A stretch of 64,000 nt of DNA from Burkholderiales bacterium (GCA_024235755.1 JACKLV010000002.1:62001-126000); one strand, 5' to 3'. Counted from the first letter of the stretch, positions 52,633 to 62,840 are shown. Notes: generated from the letters alone by a model not told the origin. Program-made: numbers and translations.

Positions 52633-52872
52633 CTATAACTTGTTGTGTGTGCCATCACAGAATGGCGCATTCCCTGTTTTCTTGCATGTGCACAACCATG
52701 CAGATTTGTTTTCATTTACGGAGAGTGCTTTGGGTGTAAAGGCCGTATTTTTATGTGATCCGTCGCAAAATGGCTGAGACTGACTGCGACCACAGGTGCA
52801 CCAGTAGTATTGTTTGCCGGCTTCCAGTTGTACTTCGATCGGCGAAAAAGTTTTTTTGCTGTCTTGGCTCAT
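52633..52872 (-). CDS. CDGSH iron-sulfur protein, dual domain
   Basis: A 79-residue protein with two CDGSH iron-sulfur sites. The first has Cys25, Cys27, Cys36 and His40 (CTCGRSQSQPFCDGSH), and the second has Cys61, Cys63, Cys72 and His76 (CTCKKTGNAPFCDGTH). Each would hold a 2Fe-2S cluster with three Cys and one His. Role unknown; redox or cluster transfer is likely. It lies 70 bases downstream of zipA. Confidence 0.92.
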   Translation of the reverse strand: MSQDSKKTFSPIEVQLEAGKQYYWCTCGRSQSQPFCDGSHKNTAFTPKALSVNENKSAWLCTCKKTGNAPFCDGTHNKL

Positions 52873-52942
52873 AAGCTTTCTCCGGTTTTGATTGAGAAGG
52901 TATCTATTATTTCAGTGAAGGAAATAATGCATTGAATAATAA

Positions 52943-54127
52943 TTAATTGAATAAACGTAATGCATGCGGGCTGCCTGCAACGATATTATTTTCTTCCATT
53001 GATGATTGAATGTTGATGAGTTGCTGTTTACTCCTAGCAAGTCCATTCTCACTGAGTGGGACACGGTTATCATCGACCATAATGCCGCCCAGTGTATTGG
53101 CAAAAATTTTTGCCAGATGGGTCATCTGGTCAAAAACCCTTTCCCCATTGGCAACTCGTGGCACATCCAATAAGAAAGTAACGCCATGTGTCGTGATTGT
53201 TTTCATTTTGTCTAGTTTGAATGCATCCGGCTCATAATTGGTCAGAGTAAATAAAACATGATTGTTCTCATCACGATATTTAAAGATGCCATCTGAATCG
53301 AGTTTGAAACCCGAGGCCTCGGCCAACGCTCTGATTTTAGTGCCTACAAAAGCGCCGTTATCTCTACTGATAATGTTGATGCCGATCATAACATCGACAT
53401 CGGCGCAAAATTTATCGAGTAAAATAGCTTGTTCATGTGCTTGTACAATGTCTGGGCATTCAGCTTTCGCATTGATGTGTGAAGCGAAATCCTGCACCGT
53501 GTCCCGAAACTTCGATAAATCAATTTCTCGGATTGGCCCTGATCTATCCGCCAGTAGCAGACTGCCCTTCAAATGGGTAAAACCTGGGTTTCCAGTTGTT
53601 GTGGCGGTTGTAATTTCTTCCCATTCACCTGATTTTTCTTTTTTCCCAAACCAAAGCAATGGCTTACTGAATTCATACCGTCTGTGTAACAGAGTATGTA
53701 GCTCCGTGTCGGGAATTATGTCATCAGCAGATATAATGACGATATAGTTTGACCGGTTGTCATAAACATCCACATCTGTTGAAGTAATTGCTTCAGTCAT
53801 TGCCGGTGTTTCGGCGACTGAATCACTCTCAGGTAAATCGTTTGTTTCACGAACATTGCTTGGTTCGGTAGATGAAGCGTGTTGGGATCTATTGTTTACA
53901 AAAAAGCTTTGATCGAGTTCTGGTTCTATTCTTTTGTGCGTTTCGGGCAGTCTCTGGGAATCATTTTTTTTAAACAGGGCATCGTCATGTTGATGATCTA
54001 GAGTGGATTCAATTTTGCGCCGATAACGTAGCTGTTGTATCCAGTTAAAAATAGCTACGCCAATAATAATAACAATGCCAATAATGATCAAACTGGCCTG
54101 TAAATCGCTCATGTTCAATAAATCCAT
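52943..54127 (-). CDS. zipA: Cell division protein ZipA
   Basis: A membrane anchor for FtsZ. The ATG at 54127, 7 bases after AAGGA, gives 394 residues with an N-terminal membrane helix (about 9-29), a charged, variable linker to about residue 115, and the C-terminal FtsZ-binding domain (ADVDVMIGINIISRD and YEPDAFKLDKMKTI). Downstream of smc, as in related genomes. Confidence 0.88.
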   Translation of the reverse strand: MDLLNMSDLQASLIIIGIVIIIGVAIFNWIQQLRYRRKIESTLDHQHDDALFKKNDSQRLPETHKRIEPELDQSFFVNNRSQHASSTEPSNVRETNDLPESDSVAETPAMTEAITSTDVDVYDNRSNYIVIISADDIIPDTELHTLLHRRYEFSKPLLWFGKKEKSGEWEEITTATTTGNPGFTHLKGSLLLADRSGPIREIDLSKFRDTVQDFASHINAKAECPDIVQAHEQAILLDKFCADVDVMIGINIISRDNGAFVGTKIRALAEASGFKLDSDGIFKYRDENNHVLFTLTNYEPDAFKLDKMKTITTHGVTFLLDVPRVANGERVFDQMTHLAKIFANTLGGIMVDDNRVPLSENGLARSKQQLINIQSSMEENNIVAGSPHALRLFN

Positions 54128-54208
54128 AACTATTTCCTTACCATCTCGTTTCAAGAATACTTCTGAAAAGGCAGTTTTACGCGAAGCTGCCGGATGAGAT
54201 TTTTACTG

Positions 54209-57200
54209 CTAGGATAGTGCAGTTTCCTCTTTTCTGTCCGGATTTACAGCATTTGCAATATCGACAGTAACAACGCTGGAGATACCTTGATCCTGCATTG
54301 TAATACCAATTAACTGCTGCGCAATTTCCATTGTTATTTTATTATGACTGATAAACAAAAATTGTGTTTGTTGTGATAGTTTTTTTACTAATTCACAAAA
54401 ACGCCCTGTATTTGTGTCATCGAGTGGCGCATCAACTTCATCCAGCAGGCAAAAAGGTGCGGGCCGTAGCCGGAACAGCGCAAAAATAAGTGCCAAAGCA
54501 GTTAGTGCTTTTTCGCCACCCGACATCAGATGCAAAGAATTGTTCTTTTTTCCGGGTGGTTGCGCTGTTAGCTGCAACCCTGATTCAAGTATTGTGCCTT
54601 CACAAAGCACGAGTTCAGCTTTTCCACCTGAGAATATCACCGGGAAAATTTCATTCAAGTTATGGTTTACTGCATGAAAAGTTTCTTGCAGCCGCTTTTT
54701 GGTTTCTTTGTCGATTTGTTTGATAGCATTTTCCAGGATACTCATGGCGTCTATAAGATCCTGTATTTGAATGTTTAGTGCTTCGTTCCGTTGACGGGCA
54801 GCTTCGAGTTCTTTAATTGCAGCCAGATTAACCGTACCAATCGCTGCAAGGCGCTTGTTAATACGATCAATTTCAGCTTGCAAAGCAGCTACATTTTTCT
54901 GATTCACGAATTCCATTAGTTTCGCTTCTACAGCTTGTGTTTCGCTGAGTTGTTCGGTATACCGTTCTTCCAGGAGATTGTATTCCTGCTTTTTTAAGAA
55001 CAGCCGGTTCAACGATTCACGGATAGTCGTTTGGTTTTGTTCCGAGGCCATCAACTGGTTTTCAGCCGTTCGCACCGCATTTCTTGCCTCGTCAAGTTTG
55101 CCGCGTATTTCCGTAACACTTTGTTCCAGTTGTTTGCTTAGAGTCCTATAATCATTTAATTGGTTTTTTAAAGACGTATCATCCTGTTTGTTTTTTTCTG
55201 ATGATATCTGTTCGCGTTTGGTGAATAGGTTTGTACCTTCTTCATTGAGTATTTTAATAGAATTTTCTATATCACTGATTTTATTCTGACATATCTTTTC
55301 ATCAAAAGTCGTTTCTTGAATTTTTCTGTGATGAGATTGTAGTTTCAACTGCCGGTCAGCAAGTTGCTGTCGGGCAGTTGCTAATTCATTTTTCGCCGTT
55401 TCAACATGTTCCTTAATGGCTTCAATTTGATTGTGGTAACTTGTTGATTGCGCCTCAGCATTCGTCTTTTGTTTGTTTTCTATAGTCAGTTCCTGTTCAA
55501 TCTCATTTAATTCCGCCATGATCGTACTTTTGCGCTGCTTAACCTGTTCTTGAATTTGAGAAAGCTTCAATTTCTCAAGCTGTAAATGGTGTTGTTGTTG
55601 CGTCAGTTGCTGCAGGTTCGCCTGGTTAGACTGAATAGTCTGTTGCAGTGCTTCATGGCTGGCAACAATTTGTTTGAGTAGTGACTGTTGATCATTCAGT
55701 TGTTTTTCAAACGATATTATTTCCGTTCGAATTTGGTCAAGTTCGCGCTGACGAGACAGTACGCCATGCAACTGGGACTCTGGAGAATGGAAGTAAATAC
55801 TGCTTCGAGTAATAATATGTCCCTCGCGCGTTACGAATTTTTCATCGGGTTTTAATTGATGTCTTTGCCGTATAGCGTCATGGAGATGTTCAATGACATA
55901 TGCATGTCTGAGCCACTCGTCAAACACAAATGTGAGGTTTTGATTGCTACATGACAGAAAGCTGGATAATGTTCTCCAGTTGTCATGTTTGACCGGGGGG
56001 TCTTGATGATTGGTATAGGCCTGGTCATCGGGTTGCTGAAACTCGAATATAGATAGCTTGCCAGGGGGTAAATCATTCTCCCAGTCTTGTACGATTTCGA
56101 GCTGTGAGAATCCCAAGCTATTCAGGCGTTCATGTAATACGGATTCAAGTGCATTTTCCCATTCCTTTTCAATGTGCACGCAGTGCCATAAACGTGGTGA
56201 AGTTGTTAACGCATGTTGGTGTAACCAGTGTTTAAGAGCATCGTTATTCTCAATTTTTTTCTGTAAATTGTACAGGGCATTAAATTGCGCTTGTAAATGT
56301 GAAATTTTCTTCTGTATTTGATGCACTCGTGAAGCAATCTTGTCTCTGCGTTCACTTTCAGCAGAGTAATCTGTCTCCGCTTGAGCAAGATTTTTTTCTA
56401 TCTGGCTTAATTGATTGCGTACCTGCTCTGAGTTTAGTTCAATGTTTTTAAGCGTCTCACAGTCAGGAGCTGTCAGTGAATCGGATTCTCGGTGCAGACG
56501 GTTTTTACGCGATTCAAGCTGCTGGATCAGCTTGTTTGCATGCTGGATGTGCGTTTTTTCCAGACTGTAAGTTCTTTCAGTGTTGATCAGGTTATGTTGC
56601 AATGCATCGAAGGTTTTTTGACATTGATTGAAAGTTGTTTCAGCTTCCGGAAGCTTGTCATTCTCCACTTGCCAGTTATGCGTGTATTCTTCACGCGCCT
56701 TTTGTGCACGGCTACTTTCCGCGAGCCAGTGCTGCAGGTTGTCTTTTGCAGTGTCAATTTGCTGTTGATTCCGGGTAATCTGCTTTTCAATATCCAGTAT
56801 CTGAGCTGAAAGTCGCTCTTTGTGTTTATGAAATTGTGTGATCTCCTGCTCGACACGAGCCTTATCCGCGTTGGCTGCGTATAATTTGCCTTGCTGTTCA
56901 TGCAGCTGCTCACTAAGTTGCTGTTCGCTCGTACGTGCTTCTTCCCTTTGCTCCTTACTGAACTGGGAAATGACAATTTCTGACGCTAGAGTTTGCTCGA
57001 TTGCTTTGATTTCTGTTTCTATGGCCTGGCGCTTGTCAATAATCTCAATTTTATGCTGCAACCAAAGTAATTGTTGCGTTTCTTGCAGTTTTTGCGTGAG
57101 TGAATTGTATTTGGCAGCGATTTGCGCCTGACCTTCAAGGTGATCAATCTGTTTGGTAAGTTCGCTAGAAATATCTTCAAGACGAAGCAAGTTCTTGCGG

Positions 57201-57760
57201 GTATCGGTCAGTCTTGACTCTGTTTCGTGTCTTCTTTCACGGTATTTGGAAATGCCAGCTGCTTCTTCAAGGAAATACTTTAGTTCCTGCGGTTTGGCAT
57301 CAATAATACGTGAAATCATACCTTGTTCGATGATGGCATAACCTCGGCCCCCGATGCCAGTACCCAGGAAGAGATCGGCTATATCGCGGCGCCTGACATG
57401 AATGTTGTTAATGTAGTAATTTGAATTGCCATCCCGCTGAATAATGCGTTTTGTGGCTATTTCCGTATAACTTGACCAAGCGCCATTTGCTTTGCCCAGA
57501 CTGTTATCAAATACCAGTTCAACGCTGGCGCGGCCGACTGGCTTACGATGAGCAGTGCCGCCAAAAATGACGTCCTGCATGGTTTCACCACGTAAGGCTG
57601 AAGCTTTAGACTCACCCAATACCCAGCGTACGGCATCAATAATGTTAGATTTGCCGCATCCATTGGGGCCCACAATTCCTATCAGATCATTGTTGACTGG
57701 AATAACAGTCGGTTCAACAAATGATTTGAAGCCGGCAAGTTTGATTTTAGCGAGGCGCAA
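54209..57760 (-). CDS. smc: Chromosome segregation protein SMC
   Basis: A 1183-residue condensin ATPase. The Walker A GPNGCGKS is at residues 31-38, followed by long coiled coils, a hinge near residues 500-660, and the C-terminal ABC signature (HLMSGGEKALTALALIFA) with Walker B LLDEVDAPLDD. It works with ScpA/ScpB, which are not in the window. zipA lies 81 bases downstream. Confidence 0.97.
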   Translation of the reverse strand: MRLAKIKLAGFKSFVEPTVIPVNNDLIGIVGPNGCGKSNIIDAVRWVLGESKASALRGETMQDVIFGGTAHRKPVGRASVELVFDNSLGKANGAWSSYTEIATKRIIQRDGNSNYYINNIHVRRRDIADLFLGTGIGGRGYAIIEQGMISRIIDAKPQELKYFLEEAAGISKYRERRHETESRLTDTRKNLLRLEDISSELTKQIDHLEGQAQIAAKYNSLTQKLQETQQLLWLQHKIEIIDKRQAIETEIKAIEQTLASEIVISQFSKEQREEARTSEQQLSEQLHEQQGKLYAANADKARVEQEITQFHKHKERLSAQILDIEKQITRNQQQIDTAKDNLQHWLAESSRAQKAREEYTHNWQVENDKLPEAETTFNQCQKTFDALQHNLINTERTYSLEKTHIQHANKLIQQLESRKNRLHRESDSLTAPDCETLKNIELNSEQVRNQLSQIEKNLAQAETDYSAESERRDKIASRVHQIQKKISHLQAQFNALYNLQKKIENNDALKHWLHQHALTTSPRLWHCVHIEKEWENALESVLHERLNSLGFSQLEIVQDWENDLPPGKLSIFEFQQPDDQAYTNHQDPPVKHDNWRTLSSFLSCSNQNLTFVFDEWLRHAYVIEHLHDAIRQRHQLKPDEKFVTREGHIITRSSIYFHSPESQLHGVLSRQRELDQIRTEIISFEKQLNDQQSLLKQIVASHEALQQTIQSNQANLQQLTQQQHHLQLEKLKLSQIQEQVKQRKSTIMAELNEIEQELTIENKQKTNAEAQSTSYHNQIEAIKEHVETAKNELATARQQLADRQLKLQSHHRKIQETTFDEKICQNKISDIENSIKILNEEGTNLFTKREQISSEKNKQDDTSLKNQLNDYRTLSKQLEQSVTEIRGKLDEARNAVRTAENQLMASEQNQTTIRESLNRLFLKKQEYNLLEERYTEQLSETQAVEAKLMEFVNQKNVAALQAEIDRINKRLAAIGTVNLAAIKELEAARQRNEALNIQIQDLIDAMSILENAIKQIDKETKKRLQETFHAVNHNLNEIFPVIFSGGKAELVLCEGTILESGLQLTAQPPGKKNNSLHLMSGGEKALTALALIFALFRLRPAPFCLLDEVDAPLDDTNTGRFCELVKKLSQQTQFLFISHNKITMEIAQQLIGITMQDQGISSVVTVDIANAVNPDRKEETALS

Positions 57761-57875
57761 TTTCTAATGAGCTGGATACGGTTATAATAGAATGAAGATG
57801 TGGATTATATTCAATAACTGCATATAGCAGTATTCGTTTATTGTAACTGAATTAACTCTAGGAAGAGAATGCTGA

Positions 57876-58295
57876 ATGTCAACTAAACCCAGCAAAAAGC
57901 TAGAAACATTTCCCAATCCTTTTGTCAAAAAGGATTATCAGATACATATGGAGATACCCGAATTTACGTGTGTATGTCCGAAAACAGGACAGCCTGATTT
58001 TGCCACGTTGATTTTGGATTACATTCCGGATAAAAAATGTGTCGAACTTAAAAGTCTCAAGTTGTATATCTGGTCATTTCGGGACGAAGCGGCTTTTCAT
58101 GAAGCTGTGACCAACAAGATACTTGAAGATCTGGTGGATGTGCTAAAACCGAGATATATTCGTTTGACTGCACGTTTTTTTGTGCGTGGCGGTATATTTA
58201 CCAATGTCATTGTGGATCATCGCAAGTCGGGTTGGACACCACAACCGGTTATATCGCTCTATGAATGTACTGAACAGTCAAATATAAAGAAATGA
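57876..58295 (+). CDS. queF: NADPH-dependent 7-cyano-7-deazaguanine reductase (short QueF)
   Basis: Reduces preQ0 to preQ1 in queuosine synthesis. The 139-residue single-domain form carries the nucleophile Cys34 in VCPKTGQPDFA and the ELKSLKLY substrate segment (57-64). It is divergent from smc with a 115-base gap. A sigma-E-like promoter follows its stop. Confidence 0.95.
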   Translation: MSTKPSKKLETFPNPFVKKDYQIHMEIPEFTCVCPKTGQPDFATLILDYIPDKKCVELKSLKLYIWSFRDEAAFHEAVTNKILEDLVDVLKPRYIRLTARFFVRGGIFTNVIVDHRKSGWTPQPVISLYECTEQSNIKK

Positions 58296-58304
58296 TTGCT
58301 TTGG

Positions 58305-58331
58305 GGAACTTGATTCTCTTCGAATTTCGAA
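58305..58331 (+). promoter_or_regulatory. Sigma-E-type promoter for the rpoE operon
   Basis: GGAACTT (58305-58311), a 15-base spacer and TCGAA (58327-58331) match the GGAACTT and TCnnA pattern of sigma-E promoters. It starts 10 bases after the queF stop. A transcript from here would have a leader of about 240 bases before rpoE. Autoregulation of rpoE is standard in proteobacteria. Confidence 0.6.
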
Positions 58332-58575
58332 TAGTGAATAATCCCAAATGGTATTGAGATCGCTTATTTTGAACCCATTTAGGATTTTATCGATATGTGC
58401 TCAAATATTGGTGGATGATCAATGAACTATTTTGCACAGTTTGTTGTCTTCAATGAATGTGGCTTACTGGTTTTCGTGATCCTATTGAATAGGTATACTT
58501 GATCCCGCTGGTTTTTAATGACAGTCATATTGCATTCAAGCAATTTTTTAATCTAATGCACAAGGATCAGGTGGG

Positions 58576-59175
58576 ATGGGTGATCGTGAAATCGATCAAC
58601 AATTAGTGGAACGGGTACAAAATGGCGACAAGCGCGCGTTTGACTTATTAGTAGCCAAATATCAGCGTAAGTTGACACGTTTGCTGTCCCAATTTATACG
58701 GGACCCGGCCGAAGTTGAAGATGTGGTCCAAGAAGCATTTATCAAGGCGTATAGAGCATTGTCCGCATTTCGGGGGGATAGTGCATTTTATACCTGGTTG
58801 TATCGAATAGGCATTAATACTGCTAAGAACTATTTGGTGTCTCAGAGCAGAAAAACACCGACACTACATGGAATTGATAGCGAAGAAGCTGAGAACTTTG
58901 AAGAAGGCGCTGTTTTACGTGAGATGCATACGCCAGAAAGTGAACTGATGAGTAAACAAATTGCTCAAACAGTGAATCAGACATTGGAAGAATTGCCAGA
59001 TGAACTAAGGACTGCAATTATATTGCGAGAAATCGAAGGATTGAGTTATGAAGACATTGCAAACATTATGGAATGTCCGATAGGTACAGTACGTTCGAGG
59101 ATTTTTAGAGCGCGTGAAGCAATATCTGAAAAATTACGCCCATTGCTGGGTACAAGTAAAGACAAGAGGTGGTAA
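58576..59175 (+). CDS. rpoE: RNA polymerase sigma-E factor
   Basis: A 199-residue group 4 (ECF) sigma factor of the RpoE/AlgU type. Region 2 has FDLLVAKYQRKL and VEDVVQEAFIKAYRALSAF; region 4 has LRTAIILREIEGLSYEDIANIMECPIGTVRSRIFRARE. It answers to envelope stress and is held by RseA, whose gene follows 1 base after its stop. Confidence 0.97.
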   Translation: MGDREIDQQLVERVQNGDKRAFDLLVAKYQRKLTRLLSQFIRDPAEVEDVVQEAFIKAYRALSAFRGDSAFYTWLYRIGINTAKNYLVSQSRKTPTLHGIDSEEAENFEEGAVLREMHTPESELMSKQIAQTVNQTLEELPDELRTAIILREIEGLSYEDIANIMECPIGTVRSRIFRAREAISEKLRPLLGTSKDKRW

Positions 59176-59176
59176 A

Positions 59177-59791
59177 GTGAAAAATAAAGTATCCGAACTA
59201 ATGGATGGTGAGCTGGATAGCACAGACGCCAGTAAAATAATCGAGGCTCTTAAGAAAGAACAGAATTTACATCAGGAGTGGGAAATCTATCATTTAATCG
59301 GTGATATATTAAGGCAGCCGGATACTCTGCCAACCAACCTTACTCAACGTGTCAGACAACAGCTTGATACTGAACCTACAGTACTCAGACCCAATAAGCC
59401 CATCCGGGAAAATTCCAAAACAAAAGTTTTTGCATTTGCTACAGCTGCGTCAGTAGTAGCGATGGTTTCAGCATGGCTTGTTATGAATGATGTTTACCTA
59501 CAGACGCAGCCAATTGTTGTTGCAGAACAGTCTAACAATCCGGCTGAAGTCGATAAACCTGCAGCAACGTCGATGCTGGTCAATCATCCTCAAGTTGTAC
59601 GCCCCTACCAAGCCGCGCATCCTTATTTGAACGCTTCAGCAGAAGAAATGAGTAATTATCTTTTTTATCATAATTTTCAAAATCATTACAAAGATTCTTC
59701 ATCTGGACAAGTCATACACAGCGGTCAATCAACCTATATTTATCCAGTGACCGATTCTCGCGATAATTTCCATAATCAATATGGTAGATGA
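59177..59791 (+). CDS. rseA: Anti-sigma-E factor RseA
   Basis: A membrane anti-sigma factor. The GTG at 59177, right after the rpoE stop and preceded by AAGAGGTGG, gives MKNKVSELMDGELD and 204 residues. The N-terminal anti-sigma domain is followed by one membrane helix (about 85-106, FAFATAASVVAMVSAWLV) and a periplasmic tail. It overlaps rseB by four bases (ATGA). Confidence 0.9.
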   Translation: MKNKVSELMDGELDSTDASKIIEALKKEQNLHQEWEIYHLIGDILRQPDTLPTNLTQRVRQQLDTEPTVLRPNKPIRENSKTKVFAFATAASVVAMVSAWLVMNDVYLQTQPIVVAEQSNNPAEVDKPAATSMLVNHPQVVRPYQAAHPYLNASAEEMSNYLFYHNFQNHYKDSSSGQVIHSGQSTYIYPVTDSRDNFHNQYGR

Positions 59792-60771
59792 AAAACCCCA
59801 CATTACCAGCTTTTTCATTATTATTTCTACTGGTTTTTCAGACTGCCTACGCTGAAAACCAGTCCCAATCGAGCAAACGTGCATATGACTGGCTGCAAAA
59901 GATTGCAGATGCGCCACGTCAGCTTAATTATCAGGGGACATTTGTATACTATGCTGATGGTCATATAGAGACCTCTCAGATCACGCATCGGGTTGATCGC
60001 GATGATGAGTATGAGAAAATCGAAGTACTGGATGGAATGTCGCGCATTGTTTATCGTTATAACGATGAAATGAAGTGCTATATCCCAAATACCAAAAAAA
60101 TTTATACTGAAAAACGCTGGTATAGAAAGTTTTTTCCTGATTTATTGCCCCAATTAACTGCAAGAATCCAAGAAAACTATAAAATAGAGGTCGATAGACA
60201 AGAACGTATAGCAGGGCATGATGCACAGCTCATAAAACTTATTCCAAACGATAACCTGCGGTATGGTCATGAATTCTGGATTGATATTGACAGTGGCTTG
60301 CTACTGAAAGCCGTTGTAGTAAATAAAGAAGATATCATTGAACAATTTGCTTTCGCCCAGCTGGAGATTGGTGGAAAAGTAGACGAGAATTTGCTCAATC
60401 CGGAGTTAATGTCCGCACAGAATTGGGAAAAGGTAGATTTAACGACGCTGGTATTGGATGAAGGCGAATTGAAGTGGCAATTGAGAGAGTTGCCGGCCGG
60501 TTTTATCAAGATTGCCGAAATGAAGCGAAAGCTTGTAGGTAAGAGCACTATGGTTGATCATATTGTATTATCCGACGACTTGGCTTCTGTGTCGGTTTTC
60601 ATTGAACCGATCCAAGCAGATGTGTCATCAACTGTGCCGGGTTTTTATTCAAGCCGTGGCGCAATTAATATCTATGTACGCGAGTTAATGAATAACAAAA
60701 TAACGACTGTCGGTGAAGTTCCGCTAAACACGATAAAATTAATTGGTGACGCTATATTTGTCCGTCAATGA
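59788..60771 (+). CDS. rseB: Sigma-E regulatory protein RseB/MucB
   Basis: A 327-residue periplasmic protein that binds RseA and senses lipoproteins or LPS. It has a signal peptide (about residues 1-22, LFLLVFQTAYA) and the lipoprotein-like N-terminal domain (LNYQGTFVYYADGHIETSQITHR). The C-terminal domain has RELPAGFIKIAEMKR. It is coupled to rseA. Confidence 0.93.
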   Translation: MKNPTLPAFSLLFLLVFQTAYAENQSQSSKRAYDWLQKIADAPRQLNYQGTFVYYADGHIETSQITHRVDRDDEYEKIEVLDGMSRIVYRYNDEMKCYIPNTKKIYTEKRWYRKFFPDLLPQLTARIQENYKIEVDRQERIAGHDAQLIKLIPNDNLRYGHEFWIDIDSGLLLKAVVVNKEDIIEQFAFAQLEIGGKVDENLLNPELMSAQNWEKVDLTTLVLDEGELKWQLRELPAGFIKIAEMKRKLVGKSTMVDHIVLSDDLASVSVFIEPIQADVSSTVPGFYSSRGAINIYVRELMNNKITTVGEVPLNTIKLIGDAIFVRQ

Positions 60772-61019
60772 ACGGCATAATGTTTTGAATGGACAGAGTT
60801 GTTTGTTCCTATTGATAAAGAATTTTCTGTTACTGTTATATTCAAGTACGCTGAACGGGCGCTTTATTATTCGCAAAGTTATTGAATAATCCTGAGCTTC
60901 GTTGAATGACTGATGGTGTGTCGGTGGTGTTTATATAAACCATTATAAAAAAATAGACGAAAAAACATCGAGCGCCCGTTTCTTTATAAAAAATTACTTT
61001 TGTTATATGTGGTTTAAAA
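60772..61019 (+). other. Spacer before mucD with a long-range inverted repeat
   Basis: The 248 bases contain AACGGGCGCT (60854-60863) and its exact reverse complement AGCGCCCGTT (60971-60980), 107 bases apart. The intervening part also has the palindrome GTTTATATAAAC. No ORF is visible. The second arm ends about 40 bases before the mucD ATG. Confidence 0.7.
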
Positions 61020-62453
61020 ATGATAGGAATATTGAGAACTAAAATGGCGCGTTACTTTATAGGGTTGTGGTTAATTGCAACTGCTTCGATTGTTTCAGCT
61101 CAAACGAGTGAGTTACCCAATTTTACAGGGCTTGTAGAAAAATACGGGGCTACTGTCGTCAATATCAGTACAATTCAGACACAGCAGAATGCAGTAACAC
61201 AGCTACTACCCGAAATTCCGAATTTGCCAAAGGATTCACCGTTTTACGAATTTTTCAGGCGGCATATGGAGCCTTTTTCAGCTCCTAGAAGATCTGAGCC
61301 GAGGTCAATGGGATCCGGGTTTATTATTAGCTCCGATGGTTATATTCTGACAAACGCGCATGTGGTAGAGTCGGCTGACGAAATTACAGTCAAGCTGAAT
61401 GACAAACGTGAGTATATCGCTGAAGTGATCGGTACTGACAAAAAAACTGATATTGCACTGATAAAAATTGAGGCTGAGAATTTACAAAAAGTAAATCAAG
61501 GCGACCCAGAAAAGCTTAAAGTCGGGGAATGGGTTGTTGCAATTGGTTCTCCGTTTGGTTTTGAAAACAGTGTAACGGCTGGGATCGTAAGCGCAAAAGG
61601 ACGGTCTTTGGCACAAGAAAATTATGTGCCTTTTATTCAGACTGATGTTGCCATTAATCCAGGCAATTCCGGCGGTCCGTTATTCAATATGCATGGAGAA
61701 GTAGTCGGCATCAATTCACAGATATACAGTCGAACGGGTGGATTTATGGGGTTGTCATTCGCCATACCAATTAATGTCGCAACCGATATAGCAGACCAAC
61801 TTAAAACTTCCGGAGTCGTCCGGCGCGGAAGAATCGGTGTACTAATACAAGAAGTAACCAAGGAATTGGCCGATTCATTTAGTTTATCCGATACCCGTGG
61901 CGCATTGGTTGTTTCAGTGGAAAAAAATGGTCCTGCTGATGTTTCCGGTATTCGGGCGCGTGACATCATTTTGGCGTTTAACGGTGAAGAGGTAGATGCC
62001 TCGGCTGATTTGCCGCGGATTGTCGGAAATACAGCGCCTGATTCAAAGGTAAATGTCAAAATATGGCGGGACGGTTCCATCAAGACTATTCAACTGACAG
62101 TGGGAGAGATTCCGAGAGAAGAATCCGATCAGCGTAATGAAAGTAAACAAAGTCAGAAAACTGACAAGTCCAATCGTCTGGGGCTTGTTTTGAATGAATT
62201 GACTGATCAGCAAAAGAAACAGCTGGAGGTTGAGAATGGTTTGCTGGTGGAAAATATACAACCGGGAATAGCCAGCCAGTCAGGTATACGCGTAGGTGAT
62301 GTTATTTTAGGATTTAACAGTAAAGATGTTGAAAGTGTAAAACAATTCAATAAATTGCTGGATAAAGTGGAAGAGGGGCGCAATATTGCCTTGTTGATTA
62401 AACGGGGCGATCTGACAACCTTTATCACTATGAAATTAGATAGTGACGAGTGA
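61020..62453 (+). CDS. mucD: Periplasmic serine endoprotease DegP/MucD
   Basis: A 477-residue HtrA-family protease-chaperone that degrades misfolded periplasmic proteins. His114 (TNAHVV), Asp144 (KKTDIAL) and Ser217 (PGNSGGPL) form the triad, followed by two PDZ domains (about 275-360 and 385-475). A signal peptide ends at VSA (residue 27). The ATG at 61044 is an alternative start. In the rpoE locus it is the expected sigma-E output. Confidence 0.95.
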   Translation: MIGILRTKMARYFIGLWLIATASIVSAQTSELPNFTGLVEKYGATVVNISTIQTQQNAVTQLLPEIPNLPKDSPFYEFFRRHMEPFSAPRRSEPRSMGSGFIISSDGYILTNAHVVESADEITVKLNDKREYIAEVIGTDKKTDIALIKIEAENLQKVNQGDPEKLKVGEWVVAIGSPFGFENSVTAGIVSAKGRSLAQENYVPFIQTDVAINPGNSGGPLFNMHGEVVGINSQIYSRTGGFMGLSFAIPINVATDIADQLKTSGVVRRGRIGVLIQEVTKELADSFSLSDTRGALVVSVEKNGPADVSGIRARDIILAFNGEEVDASADLPRIVGNTAPDSKVNVKIWRDGSIKTIQLTVGEIPREESDQRNESKQSQKTDKSNRLGLVLNELTDQQKKQLEVENGLLVENIQPGIASQSGIRVGDVILGFNSKDVESVKQFNKLLDKVEEGRNIALLIKRGDLTTFITMKLDSDE

Positions 62454-62730
62454 CCGCGCAGCGATGGTAAAAGTTGATCCGACTGTCGATCTGGTTGTAT
62501 ACGGTCGCGAGGAGTGTCATCTATGCGAGCAAATAATACAGTCGCTGAAAGCATATCAGGCAAGATGGTCATTTGATTTTCAAGTGATTGATATTGATGC
62601 GGATCCTGAGTTGGCAAGCCGGTATAATGACAAGATACCCGTTCTTATGTCTCTTTCAAGCCAAAAAGAGATTTGCCGTCATTATCTCGATACAGCCGCA
62701 CTGGATGATTATCTTGCCAATTTTCGATAA
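62443..62730 (+). CDS. Glutaredoxin-like (DUF836) protein
   Basis: A 95-residue thioredoxin-fold protein with a CHLC redox pair (Cys25, Cys28) in VYGREECHLCEQ and a cis-Pro in DKIPVLM. The GTG start overlaps the mucD stop by 11 bases; the ATG at 62464 is an alternative. It is typically found between mucD and lepA; the precise role is unknown. Confidence 0.82.
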   Translation: MTSDRAAMVKVDPTVDLVVYGREECHLCEQIIQSLKAYQARWSFDFQVIDIDADPELASRYNDKIPVLMSLSSQKEICRHYLDTAALDDYLANFR

Positions 62731-62840
62731 AATGCTGCCTCTTGATTCAGATGCTTTCGGTGATTCGGCTATAGAATAGTCAAGAACCAGGTTTCTAATC
62801 GTTTAAATTCACAAGTCGGATCATTTCTACTGAAATTCCA

